The position numbers and the translations under genes are program-made. The notes below the pieces were generated by a model that was not told the DNA's origin, searched no databases, and saw nothing but the letters and a program-made list of their open reading frames with translations. Positions 1 to 5,359 of a DNA stretch of 5,359 nucleotides are shown in pieces (the stretch's first letter is position 1; every line of letters begins with the position of its first letter). The stretch comes from Deltaproteobacteria bacterium (GTDB lineage Bacteria > Desulfobacterota > Binatia > UBA9968): positions 1 through 5,359 of the forward strand of contig JAERMN010000266.1 of assembly GCA_016844625.1 (NCBI GenBank), given 5' to 3'.

Positions 1-132
1 CGCTGGGAAGACAGCGCTTTCAAAATGGCGTTTCCTGCCTTCGGTACCGAGCGCTATTGGCAGGAGCAGATCGAAGGGCTCGCGCTGCAATTAGAAAAAG
101 TGCAATACCACACCACTGATCTCTACCGGTGA
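1..132 (+). CDS. C-terminal end of an unrecognised protein (5' part outside the window)
   Basis: The frame is open from the first base and ends in TGA at 130-132, giving 43 residues that begin RWEDSAFKMAFPAFG and end LEKVQYHTTDLYR. The segment is rich in aromatic and charged residues and its middle could be helical (YWQEQIEGLALQLEKV). I see no signal peptide, metal motif or membrane segment and cannot assign a family from so short a tail. It is the only plus-strand gene in the window and converges on the radical SAM gene, with 445 bases between the two stop codons. The reading is supported by the open frame to the edge and by natural-looking amino acid composition. An internal ATG at 25 exists, but the frame continues upstream of it, so a truncated gene is the better reading. 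Confidence 0.55.
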   Translation, partial: RWEDSAFKMAFPAFGTERYWQEQIEGLALQLEKVQYHTTDLYR

Positions 133-577
133 ACTCGGAAAGGGGTCGGGAGTCTTTTTCAAGATTGCTTCGCAGCACCGCGGCATTGCATTGACGATTC
201 AGTCAATAAAAAATTCTGCTGAAAAAGTCTTTTTCCGAAAATCAGAACAAAATATTTCGCACACAGATGCCCTATAACGAACGATCGGAGCTTGGTTAGC
301 CATTTTTGATGTCCCGAATTTCCCGAGCGAAGGGTTTCGCAGTAGAATCGTAAAAGTAGCCTGTCCGCTTTTCTTCCCGACTTCCCTTCCGTCATTCCGG
401 CGGAGGCCGGAATCCAGGTTTCTTAGCTGGTGGTGAAGTTATCCGTGAGACAAAGACTGGATGCCGGCGTTCGCCGCCATGACGATCTTTCACTTCGCCT
501 GAAGGCGTGGGATTTCGACTATCCCGAGAGGGACATTAACGGAGCAACTCCTTTCTTACGGCTAGGCGCATGTCTTC
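133..577. other. Convergent intergenic region, no convincing gene
   Basis: This gap separates two genes whose 3' ends face each other. Roughly 180-380 is clearly more AT-rich than the flanking genes. It contains a perfect 15-base palindrome (gaaaaagtctttttc, 221-235) and a 10-base direct repeat AGTCTTTTTC at 151-160 and 226-235. Positions 390-484 hold a pair of inverted arms, listed separately. Small hairpins lie at 496-507 (CGCCT/AGGCG) and 522-533 (TCCC-GAGA-GGGA). None has a following T-run good enough for me to call a rho-independent terminator for either gene. A 78-codon minus-strand frame at 159-395 has no recognisable protein features, and its first codons lie in the repeat arm. Confidence 0.6.
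390..484. repeat. Inverted-repeat element resembling a dispersed REP/MITE-like intergenic repeat
   Basis: The left arm 390-417 starts CGTCATTCCGG and ends GGAATCCAG. The right arm 457-484 starts CTGGATGCCGG and ends CCATGACG. Aligned as reverse complements, the 28-base arms match at 23 positions, separated by 39 bases. Each arm is itself nearly palindromic: ATTCCGG/CCGGAAT in the left, and ATGCCGGCG against CGCCGCCAT with one mismatch in the right. A single strand could therefore fold as a long hairpin or as two smaller ones. The CGTCATTCC...GGAATCCAG pattern is one I associate with dispersed intergenic repeats in many proteobacterial and environmental genomes; that link is from memory. The position between convergent gene ends is typical for such elements. 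No transposase is present. Confidence 0.65.
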
Positions 578-2143
578 TCACCCGGAGTTAAACAAGCGCA
601 GCTTTCCAGCGGTGCCTTCGCGGGTAAATTTGTAGAAATGCCAATGGGTCACGCAGCGGTTCATGAATTGAGCAAAACCGATAATATCGGCGCGCACCCG
701 TAGACTGCGTTGAAAGAAGTTTCTGAGGTAGACCGCGCCAATCGTCATCAAGCTGCGCTCTTTGATCAGAGCGACGATCAAACTCCGAAGCAATAGCAGC
801 CCGTAAACGAGCGTCGGCCACGCCTTGCCTTCATTGGCCCGCGCGCTGATTTCAGCCCGCCGGCGTTTGAAATCGGGATACCCGTTGACCTGAAAATAGC
901 GGTCAAAGAAGGCCTGCGGATCGTACAAGCGTTTCAGCAGTTGCCAGTAGCCTTGCTGGAGTTCCTGCGGCGTCATCTGCTTGGGCACGATGTTACAGTT
1001 AGGATCGTCAAGCCTGAGACGCCCATCCTTTTCCAGTCGTTCATAGAGGGGAGTCTTGGGCACCGCCGTGAGCATGCCGACCATCGCTAAGAGGATTCCG
1101 TTGTCCTGGATGAAGCGAAACTGGTCTTCGAAAATAGTCTGGTCGTCGTTGTCAAAACCAACGATGAACCCCGCGCTGACTTCCAGCCCGGCATTGCGAA
1201 TCCGGGCGAGCTTGGCGTCGAGGGAGTCGCCTCTGGTGTTTTGAAACTTCTTGGTCTCGTTGAGAGATGCCTCCCGCGGGGTTTCGATGCCGATAAACAC
1301 CGAGCGGAAATTGGCCTGATAGAGCAGCTCGAGCAACTCGGCATCGTCGGCCAAATTGACGCTCGCTTCGGTGGTCAAACGCAGCGGATAGCCATGCTTT
1401 TCCTGCCAAGGGATGATCAGCCGAAGCAACGCTTTGGCGGCTTTCTTATTGCCGATGAAATTGTCGTCGACAATAAAGCAGGAGAAAAAACCGACCCGGC
1501 GCATTTCGTCGAGTTCTTCGATGACTTGTTCAGGATGCTTGGTTCTGGGGCGGCGCCCGAAGGTAACGATGATGTCGCAAAACTCACACTGAAACGGGCA
1601 ACCGCGAGAGAACTGGAGCGCGCCGGAAGCGTAACGGTCAACTTTGAGCAGATCGAAGCGCGGCTTGGCGACACGGGTCATGTCGGTTGGATGCTGTTGT
1701 TTGTACAACGTATCGTAGTTTTTTCCGTCAGCGACGCAACCGACAAATTCGGGCCAAGTCTCATCGGCTTCGCCGGAGAAGAGAACGTCGCATAAGCCGT
1801 CGAAAAAGGGTTCGTCCACCGAGGCATAGGCGCCGCCAACGGCGGTGAACACCTTCATTTCACGCAACTTCTCCAGGATCTGCCGCATGCGCTCCTTTTG
1901 CACGTTCATACCGGTCACGCCGACGATGTCGAAATTCCCAAGCTCCTGCCACGAAATCGCTTCGACGTTTTCGTCAAGCAACCTCACATCGTGATCCGGA
2001 ACCAGTCCCGCGAGATAGGGCAGCGCACCGGTGATCATCGAAGATTTCTTATTGCCGGGATAAAGCGGCAACGCATAATCAAACCCCCAATAGGACGGTT
2101 CAAACTTGGGATTGATGAGGCAGATTTTGAGTCGTTTGGTCAT
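578..2143 (-). CDS. B12-binding domain radical SAM protein with DUF4070-type C-terminus (HpnP-like)
   Basis: Predicted cytoplasmic radical SAM enzyme of 521 residues. Residues about 6-145 form a B12-binding Rossmann-like domain (KICLINPKFEP, RLLDENVEAI, AVGGAYASVDEP, LFSGEADETWPEF). The DxHxxG cobalamin His motif is absent, as is common in B12 radical SAM proteins. The 4Fe-4S motif CPFQCEFC (CxxxCxxC) places cysteines at 182, 186 and 189. Further core motifs are VDDNFIGN (225-232) and GIETP (285-289). The segment from MLTAVPKTPLYERL (about 357) through the hydrophobic stretch at 445-465 to HWHFYKFTRE fits DUF4070. From memory the order and motifs resemble the hopanoid C-2 methylase HpnP, but many DUF4070 relatives have other or unknown substrates and no hopanoid gene is visible, so methyl transfer to a lipid is only a hypothesis. 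An in-frame GTG at 2155 would add four residues; ATG 2143 is preferred, though neither start has a strong Shine-Dalgarno. Confidence 0.9.
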   Translation of the reverse strand: MTKRLKICLINPKFEPSYWGFDYALPLYPGNKKSSMITGALPYLAGLVPDHDVRLLDENVEAISWQELGNFDIVGVTGMNVQKERMRQILEKLREMKVFTAVGGAYASVDEPFFDGLCDVLFSGEADETWPEFVGCVADGKNYDTLYKQQHPTDMTRVAKPRFDLLKVDRYASGALQFSRGCPFQCEFCDIIVTFGRRPRTKHPEQVIEELDEMRRVGFFSCFIVDDNFIGNKKAAKALLRLIIPWQEKHGYPLRLTTEASVNLADDAELLELLYQANFRSVFIGIETPREASLNETKKFQNTRGDSLDAKLARIRNAGLEVSAGFIVGFDNDDQTIFEDQFRFIQDNGILLAMVGMLTAVPKTPLYERLEKDGRLRLDDPNCNIVPKQMTPQELQQGYWQLLKRLYDPQAFFDRYFQVNGYPDFKRRRAEISARANEGKAWPTLVYGLLLLRSLIVALIKERSLMTIGAVYLRNFFQRSLRVRADIIGFAQFMNRCVTHWHFYKFTREGTAGKLRLFNSG

Positions 2144-2298
2144 GTTCTTTAACACTCTAACTATTCAATTTCCAAAATCGCCTCTCGACTACCGTCCCAT
2201 GTGCCGGTCGTTGGTCCGCGAGATCCGGGAACGGAGGCCTTTTCGGCCAACCACTGAATTTTCGCTGTCCCCAACAGCAGATTCTCGACCAAGGGTTT

Positions 2299-2304
2299 AT
2301 TATA
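2299..2304 (-). promoter_or_regulatory. Candidate -10 box (TATAAT) for the radical SAM gene
   Basis: The minus strand carries a perfect TATAAT in the context ggatcTATAATaaacc, about 155 bases upstream of the radical SAM start. I find no good TTGACA-like -35 at the usual 16-18 base spacing, so a sigma-70-type promoter is only suggested. Transcription from here would give a leader of roughly 150 nt containing a short GGCC-loop-GGCC hairpin (2236-2248). Confidence 0.3.
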
Positions 2305-2360
2305 GATCCATCTCGCGTGGAAGGCGCCGCTATACTAATTGGCGGGCACGGACTAGCGGC

Positions 2361-2392
2361 GAAACCCCGCTCAACGAGCATGCAGGAGCGGG
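2361..2392 (-). terminator. Possible weak terminator hairpin after the solute-binding protein gene
   Basis: On the minus strand, CCCGCTC (2392-2386) can pair with GAGCGGG (2372-2366) across a 13-base loop, followed by a short GTTTC. The seven-pair GC-rich stem sits about 40 bases past the solute-binding gene stop, and the radical SAM gene appears to have its own promoter further on. The T-run is only three bases, so rho-independent termination would be inefficient. A smaller alternative stem (GCTC/GAGC) lies inside the same segment. Confidence 0.25.
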
Positions 2393-2430
2393 CGCGCGAA
2401 CACAAGTAAGGGCCTCTTCTCCCAAAGCCG

Positions 2431-3453
2431 CTACTTTTTCAAAAACAAAGACTCATACAGTTTGTGGTTTTCCTCGAGCTGGGCTGCGATCAACTCCGCG
2501 TTTGGGAGGAATAGTTTGAGTTTCTCCGGGTAGCCCTCCGGTTTGATCCCTGGCCGCGCGGCAACCCGGCCGAGCTTAGCAATAATACCCTGGCCCTCAG
2601 CGGAGATGACGAAGTCGATAAACAGCCGCGCGGCATTGGGATGTGGCGCCTTGGTGACCAGACTGATCTGGGGCGCACCGCTAATGGCCGGTTCCATGCC
2701 CACCCAACCGATGGGAGCTTTCTGCTTCATCAATCGATTGACCTCGTGCCAGTAGGCGACAATCTGCACGTCAAATTCCCCCGCAAGCAGAAGCTGCGTG
2801 AGCAGGCTTCGCCCGCGGCGGATGTAGATATCTTGCTGCGCCAGGGCTTTGAGAAAGTTCACGGTCTTATCGCGTCCCATGGATTGCATGAGCCCCGGCA
2901 CCCAACGCTCCTCATTGGCATCTAGCGCCATGCGACTTTTCCATTTGGGACTCAGCAGATCTTCGTAGCGGCGCGGCAACTCCTCGGGCTTGACGCGGTT
3001 GGTGTTGTAGGCCAAAACCGCCACCGTCAGATAGACGCAGGTCCAATATCCTTGCGGGTCTTTGAACTCCGGCGCAAACGCTTGCATCTCAGGCGACAAA
3101 TAACGGGTGATGAGGCCCTGCTTTTTCATTTCCAGCACGTGAAATTCGCCGACGCTGACGACGTCGGTTACGTAACGCGCCGCCTTCTGCTCGAGCGCAA
3201 AGCGGCTAAACACGGCTTCTCTTCCAGCCCGATAGAAGTCAGTTTTGATGCCGGGATATTTCTTCTGAAACGCTTGAGTCAATGAGCGGGCGTCGCCGGC
3301 GTCCATCGACGTATAGAAAACCACACTGCCTTCTTTGTGCGCCATGTCCACGAGCTTGCCGCGATCTTCACTCTCAGCAGCCTTGGCCAGGGTGCTCCAG
3401 AACAAAAGCAAAACCAGCGCGTGAAAAGAAAAAACCTTACGCCAAATATTCAT
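2431..3453 (-). CDS. Periplasmic extracellular solute-binding protein (iron/AfuA-type, ABC transporter component)
   Basis: Predicted 340-residue periplasmic binding protein that would deliver a ligand to an ABC permease. Residues 1-25 are a type I signal peptide: a basic start (NIWRK), a hydrophobic core (ALVLLLFWS) and an AKA cleavage site. There is no lipobox cysteine, so a soluble periplasmic protein is expected. The mature part has the Fe(III)/AfuA-type fold pattern: VVFYTSMDAGDARSLTQAF (about 44-62), the KYPGIKTDFYRAG strand, VLAYNTNRV (about 146-154) in the hinge region and a late PHPNAARLFIDFVIS segment (about 260-275). The adjacent tyrosine pair of classical FbpA is not evident (YW at 224-225), so iron is not assured and an organic ligand is possible. 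ATG 3453 is chosen over the in-frame ATG 3468 because GGAGG (3458-3462) lies four bases upstream. It follows an amidohydrolase by 33 bases; no permease or ATPase gene is in the window. Confidence 0.88.
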   Translation of the reverse strand: MNIWRKVFSFHALVLLLFWSTLAKAAESEDRGKLVDMAHKEGSVVFYTSMDAGDARSLTQAFQKKYPGIKTDFYRAGREAVFSRFALEQKAARYVTDVVSVGEFHVLEMKKQGLITRYLSPEMQAFAPEFKDPQGYWTCVYLTVAVLAYNTNRVKPEELPRRYEDLLSPKWKSRMALDANEERWVPGLMQSMGRDKTVNFLKALAQQDIYIRRGRSLLTQLLLAGEFDVQIVAYWHEVNRLMKQKAPIGWVGMEPAISGAPQISLVTKAPHPNAARLFIDFVISAEGQGIIAKLGRVAARPGIKPEGYPEKLKLFLPNAELIAAQLEENHKLYESLFLKK

Positions 3454-3457
3454 GTGA

Positions 3458-3462
3458 CCTCC
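3458..3462 (-). promoter_or_regulatory. Shine-Dalgarno GGAGG that fixes the solute-binding protein start
   Basis: The minus strand reads ctGGAGGtcacATG. The motif is four bases from ATG 3453 and would lie inside the coding frame if the upstream ATG 3468 were used. The signal peptide also looks more natural starting MNIWRK. Confidence 0.7.
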
Positions 3463-3486
3463 AGCCATCGATCCGGATTCGGACTA

Positions 3487-4584
3487 CTAAAGCCCCAGTA
3501 ACCGTTGGGCATTTTTCCCGGCAATCTTCGTTTTGTCTTCCGCCGATATGGATTCCAGACTCATGAGCCGGGGTATGGTGTGCGGAAAGAAAGTGTCCGG
3601 ATGCGGGTAATCGCTGCCCAAGACGAGATTGTCACAGCCATAGGTCGCGATCGTATAGGGGAGCAGCTTTTCAAAAACTTCCACCGAAAGATACAGGTTC
3701 TCGACATACTCTTCGGGAGGTTTCTTGATCAGTTGATCCTTCACGATGTCCTCCCGGTTGCCCGCTGCGTCCCTCAGGTCACGCTTTGTCTGGTCTTTTT
3801 TCCTCTCGTCTGCGGACTTGGAGGTAAGCCACGCATAGGCATCACCCGTCAGCCGATCCATTAGATGGGCAAAAAATCCGACGCCGCCTTCGAGAAAGCA
3901 AAATCTCAAGCCGGGCAACTCATCCAAGACCCCGCCCAGGATGAGGCTTGAAATCGCGATTTGCATTTCAAACGGAAAGCCGAGAACGCCGGTCAAGCGC
4001 ACCTGGCTAAAGGGCGGATGTTGATCAATCTGCCGTACCCCGTACACCATAAAATCGGATACTCCATGGACAAGGACCGGGATATTGAGCTCGCTGACCT
4101 TCCTGAAGAAAGGCCTCAACTCCGGCGTGTCAAGTAACTTACCATTGATATTGGTCGCAATGTTAACTGCTTTCAGACCAAGCTTGGTGACTGCCCTCTC
4201 GAGTTCCGCGACGGCGAGGTTAACGTCTTGAAGTGGCACGATGGCGGCTCCGATAAAGCGCTCGGAGAAACTCATGGCCTGTGCCGAACCGTCATTGCAG
4301 GCTTGGCAGATTGCCAGTCCCACCTCCGGAGTCGTTTCATAATACGTGATGCGACTGCCGCAAATCAGAACCTGTTTGTCAAATTCTGCCACATCCATAT
4401 CCGCGATTCGTCTGTTTAGATCGGGGATAGAGGATTTCTTGGAGTGAGTATACTTGTGGTAATAAATCACCTCATCCCCCGCCCGCTGATCATAGCCAAA
4501 GCGCAGGCCATCGGCGCCAAACCGCCCGTCCAGTCGGCGCAGCGCCTCGAAAGGTGTGTAGTGGGTATCCATGTCGATGCGCAT
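3487..4584 (-). CDS. Amidohydrolase family protein (amidohydrolase_2, metal-dependent TIM barrel)
   Basis: A 365-residue cytoplasmic enzyme of the amidohydrolase_2 group, which includes ACMSD and gamma-resorcylate decarboxylase; these use a metal centre to hydrolyse or decarboxylate small, often aromatic, substrates. Visible motifs in order: an N-terminal DMDTH metal site (Asp6/His8) close to the start, as usual for the family; LKAVNIATN (about 137-145); VLVHG with His173; GVLDELPGLRFCFLEGG with Glu232; LGSDYPHPD with Asp325; and the typical C-terminal KIAGKNAQRLLGL. The length is normal. The frame stays open upstream to 5103, but that part overlaps the other amidohydrolase in the wrong frame. 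ATG 4584 is chosen because it gives the family start MRIDMDTH, with AAGGAG about ten bases upstream; the in-frame ATG 4605 precedes that site. The gene lies 151 bases after the other amidohydrolase and 33 before the solute-binding gene. Substrate unknown. Confidence 0.9.
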   Translation of the reverse strand: MRIDMDTHYTPFEALRRLDGRFGADGLRFGYDQRAGDEVIYYHKYTHSKKSSIPDLNRRIADMDVAEFDKQVLICGSRITYYETTPEVGLAICQACNDGSAQAMSFSERFIGAAIVPLQDVNLAVAELERAVTKLGLKAVNIATNINGKLLDTPELRPFFRKVSELNIPVLVHGVSDFMVYGVRQIDQHPPFSQVRLTGVLGFPFEMQIAISSLILGGVLDELPGLRFCFLEGGVGFFAHLMDRLTGDAYAWLTSKSADERKKDQTKRDLRDAAGNREDIVKDQLIKKPPEEYVENLYLSVEVFEKLLPYTIATYGCDNLVLGSDYPHPDTFFPHTIPRLMSLESISAEDKTKIAGKNAQRLLGL

Positions 4585-4593
4585 CGTCAATCT

Positions 4594-4599
4594 ACTCCT
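4594..4599 (-). promoter_or_regulatory. Shine-Dalgarno (AAGGAG) for the complete amidohydrolase
   Basis: The minus strand reads ttAAGGAGtagattgacgATG. The spacing to ATG 4584 is about ten bases, long but acceptable. A TTG six bases before that ATG would give a tighter spacing and only two extra residues, so the exact start is slightly uncertain. Confidence 0.5.
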
Positions 4600-4620
4600 T
4601 AACATGTGTTCGACTTTTTC

Positions 4621-4652
4621 AAAATTAAACGACCCTCGGCTTGCAGCCGAAG
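4621..4652 (-). terminator. Intergenic hairpin between the two amidohydrolase genes
   Basis: Minus-strand RNA can pair UCGGCU (4650-4645) with AGCCGA (4641-4636) around a GCA loop. One G-U and one C-G pair extend it to eight pairs. The stem is followed by GUC and then an AU-rich GUUUAAUUUU run. It could be an attenuating terminator or an RNA-stability hairpin; the T-run is interrupted, so termination is uncertain. Confidence 0.3.
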
Positions 4653-4686
4653 CCAAACTTTCCCTCTCCACCACGTTTTCGAACTT

Positions 4687-4713
4687 ATTTTTGCGCTCTT
4701 TGCGTTCTTTGCG
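4687..4713 (-). repeat. Three tandem 9-base units (CGCAAAGAA / CGCAAAGAG / CGCAAAAAT)
   Basis: Read on the minus strand, three adjacent 9-mers at 4713-4705, 4704-4696 and 4695-4687 share CGCAAA and differ only at the ends. They begin about 22 bases after the stop codon of the right-hand amidohydrolase. Runs of CGCAAAGAA-like units are something I associate with intergenic spacers of environmental genomes, but that is recollection. No function is evident. Confidence 0.55.
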
Positions 4714-4735
4714 GCCAATCTTCTTCCGTTGCGGC

Positions 4736-5359
4736 TTACCGTCCGTAAAACCGCCGTGCGTTCTCGCCCAGAATCGCCGACTTGTGTTCCTTCTTGAGAT
4801 CCGTGCGTTCCAATACTTCGTCGATTTCTTCCATGCAGTTAGAAATGGAAATCTCGTGCGGGAAATCCGACGCGAACATGAACGGTTTGGCGCCGACACG
4901 TTCGATGGCATAGGCCAGCGCTTTCTCGTTGCCTTCGCAGCCGACGAAAATTCTGTCGTCGGTAAAATAATCAAGCGGATGGCGCTTGAGCTTGAGCCCG
5001 CCGTATTCCAGCTCGCGCTCCAGACGATCGATGACGAGCGGTATCCACGCCGTGCCGCCTTCCATGAAACCCACGCGCAGCTTGGGGAAACGATCGAGCA
5101 CACCGTCGACCATCATGCCGGCCATCGCGATCGCCAACGGGAAAGGCATGCCAAGCGCGCGCGTCGCGGGAAATACAGTGTAGCTATTAAATCCCAAGTT
5201 AATATAACTACCGCCGTGCACGGCGAGCACGCAGTTGAGCTTCTCCGCCTCTTCGTAGATCGGCCAATACTCTTCATGGCTCACGTGGCGCGTCAGGCCG
5301 TTGGATGGAATCATCGCGCCGCTGAAACCGAGATCCTTCACCGAGCGGCGCAGTTCCTG
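4736..5359 (-). CDS. Amidohydrolase family protein, C-terminal part (5' end outside the window)
   Basis: The frame is open to the right edge and ends in TAA at 4738-4736, leaving 207 residues of a protein whose family members are usually about 350-400 long; the N-terminal metal motif is therefore missing here. Visible amidohydrolase_2 signatures: VLAVHGGS (His48 of the fragment), GVLDRFPKLRVGFMEGGTAW (Glu100), RHPLDYFTDDRIFVGCEGNE (about 126-145), FASDFPHE (Asp165) and the C-terminal AILGENARRFYGR. The H-G-G, E-G-G and S-D-F-P-H set matches the equivalent motifs in the neighbouring complete amidohydrolase, so the two are tandem paralogues, though clearly diverged. A GTG at 5341 is only an internal valine codon, because coding sequence continues upstream (QELRRSVKDLG). 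Being first in the visible series, it is probably co-transcribed with the next amidohydrolase and the solute-binding gene. Substrate unknown. Confidence 0.9.
   Translation of the reverse strand, partial: QELRRSVKDLGFSGAMIPSNGLTRHVSHEEYWPIYEEAEKLNCVLAVHGGSYINLGFNSYTVFPATRALGMPFPLAIAMAGMMVDGVLDRFPKLRVGFMEGGTAWIPLVIDRLERELEYGGLKLKRHPLDYFTDDRIFVGCEGNEKALAYAIERVGAKPFMFASDFPHEISISNCMEEIDEVLERTDLKKEHKSAILGENARRFYGR

Noticed and set aside
159..395. 78-codon minus-strand open frame in the convergent gap
   Set aside because: No recognisable domain or ribosome binding site. It begins inside the inverted-repeat arm and crosses the AT-rich patch, so it is most likely chance.
1241..1795. 184-codon plus-strand open frame opposite the radical SAM gene
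   Set aside because: The minus-strand frame here has clear radical SAM motifs including CxxxCxxC; the plus-strand frame is its antisense shadow with no family features.
2106..2519. Open frames on both strands in and around the 2156-2430 gap
   Set aside because: The plus-strand frame overlaps the ends of two convincing minus-strand genes, and the 82-codon minus-strand frame (2157-2405) has an Arg/Ser/Cys/Pro-rich chance-like composition. The gap is better explained as promoter and terminator space.
2433..4624. Shared 12-mer ACTTTTTCAAAA at 2433-2444 and 4613-4624
   Set aside because: One copy is mostly lysine and phenylalanine codons at the end of the solute-binding gene. A 12-base match is about what chance gives in a window of this size.
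4585..5103. In-frame upstream extension of the complete amidohydrolase, which would make a 538-residue protein
   Set aside because: From about 4736 to 5103 it overlaps the other amidohydrolase on the same strand in a different frame, and its translation is low-complexity Ser/Arg-rich. The family start MRIDMDTH with an upstream AAGGAG supports ATG 4584.
3487..5359. Possible recent duplication of one amidohydrolase gene
   Set aside because: The two proteins share family motifs (VHG, EGG, SD-Y/F-PH), but the sequence between the motifs is widely different, so this is an old paralogue pair or two independent family members.

Overview
This window looks like a piece of chromosome from an uncultured, free-living, Gram-negative-type bacterium. 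A secreted solute-binding protein has a plain type I signal peptide, and there are two amidohydrolase_2 family proteins and a B12-binding radical SAM enzyme. Base composition is moderately GC-rich, with AT-rich intergenic patches. Similar gene mixes occur in soil and sediment Deltaproteobacteria, Binatota, Tectomicrobia and Rokubacteria, but nothing here fixes the taxon, and that comparison comes from memory. I see no phage, plasmid, transposase, CRISPR, tRNA or rRNA signal.

Layout from left to right: (1) the last 43 codons of an unrecognised plus-strand gene, ending at 132. (2) A 445-base convergent gap with no convincing gene. Its left part is AT-rich and its right part holds a dispersed-repeat-like pair of inverted arms at 390-484. 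(3) A complete minus-strand B12-binding radical SAM protein with a DUF4070-type C-terminus, related to the hopanoid methylase HpnP. (4) A gap of about 290 bases holding a candidate minus-strand promoter for the radical SAM gene and a weak hairpin after the solute-binding gene. (5) A minus-strand series read from the right edge towards the left: an amidohydrolase cut by the window end, a 151-base spacer with short tandem repeats and a hairpin, a complete amidohydrolase, a 33-base spacer, and a periplasmic solute-binding protein with a strong Shine-Dalgarno.

The two amidohydrolases and the solute-binding protein probably form one transcription unit. It would pair capture of a small (perhaps acidic or aromatic) compound, or of a metal ion, with metal-dependent hydrolysis or decarboxylation. 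No permease or ATPase is in view, so the substrate cannot be read from this window. The radical SAM gene is probably transcribed separately. I find no strong evidence for a previously undescribed system; the best leads are the operon pairing, the radical SAM enzyme outside a visible hopanoid cluster, and the intergenic repeats.
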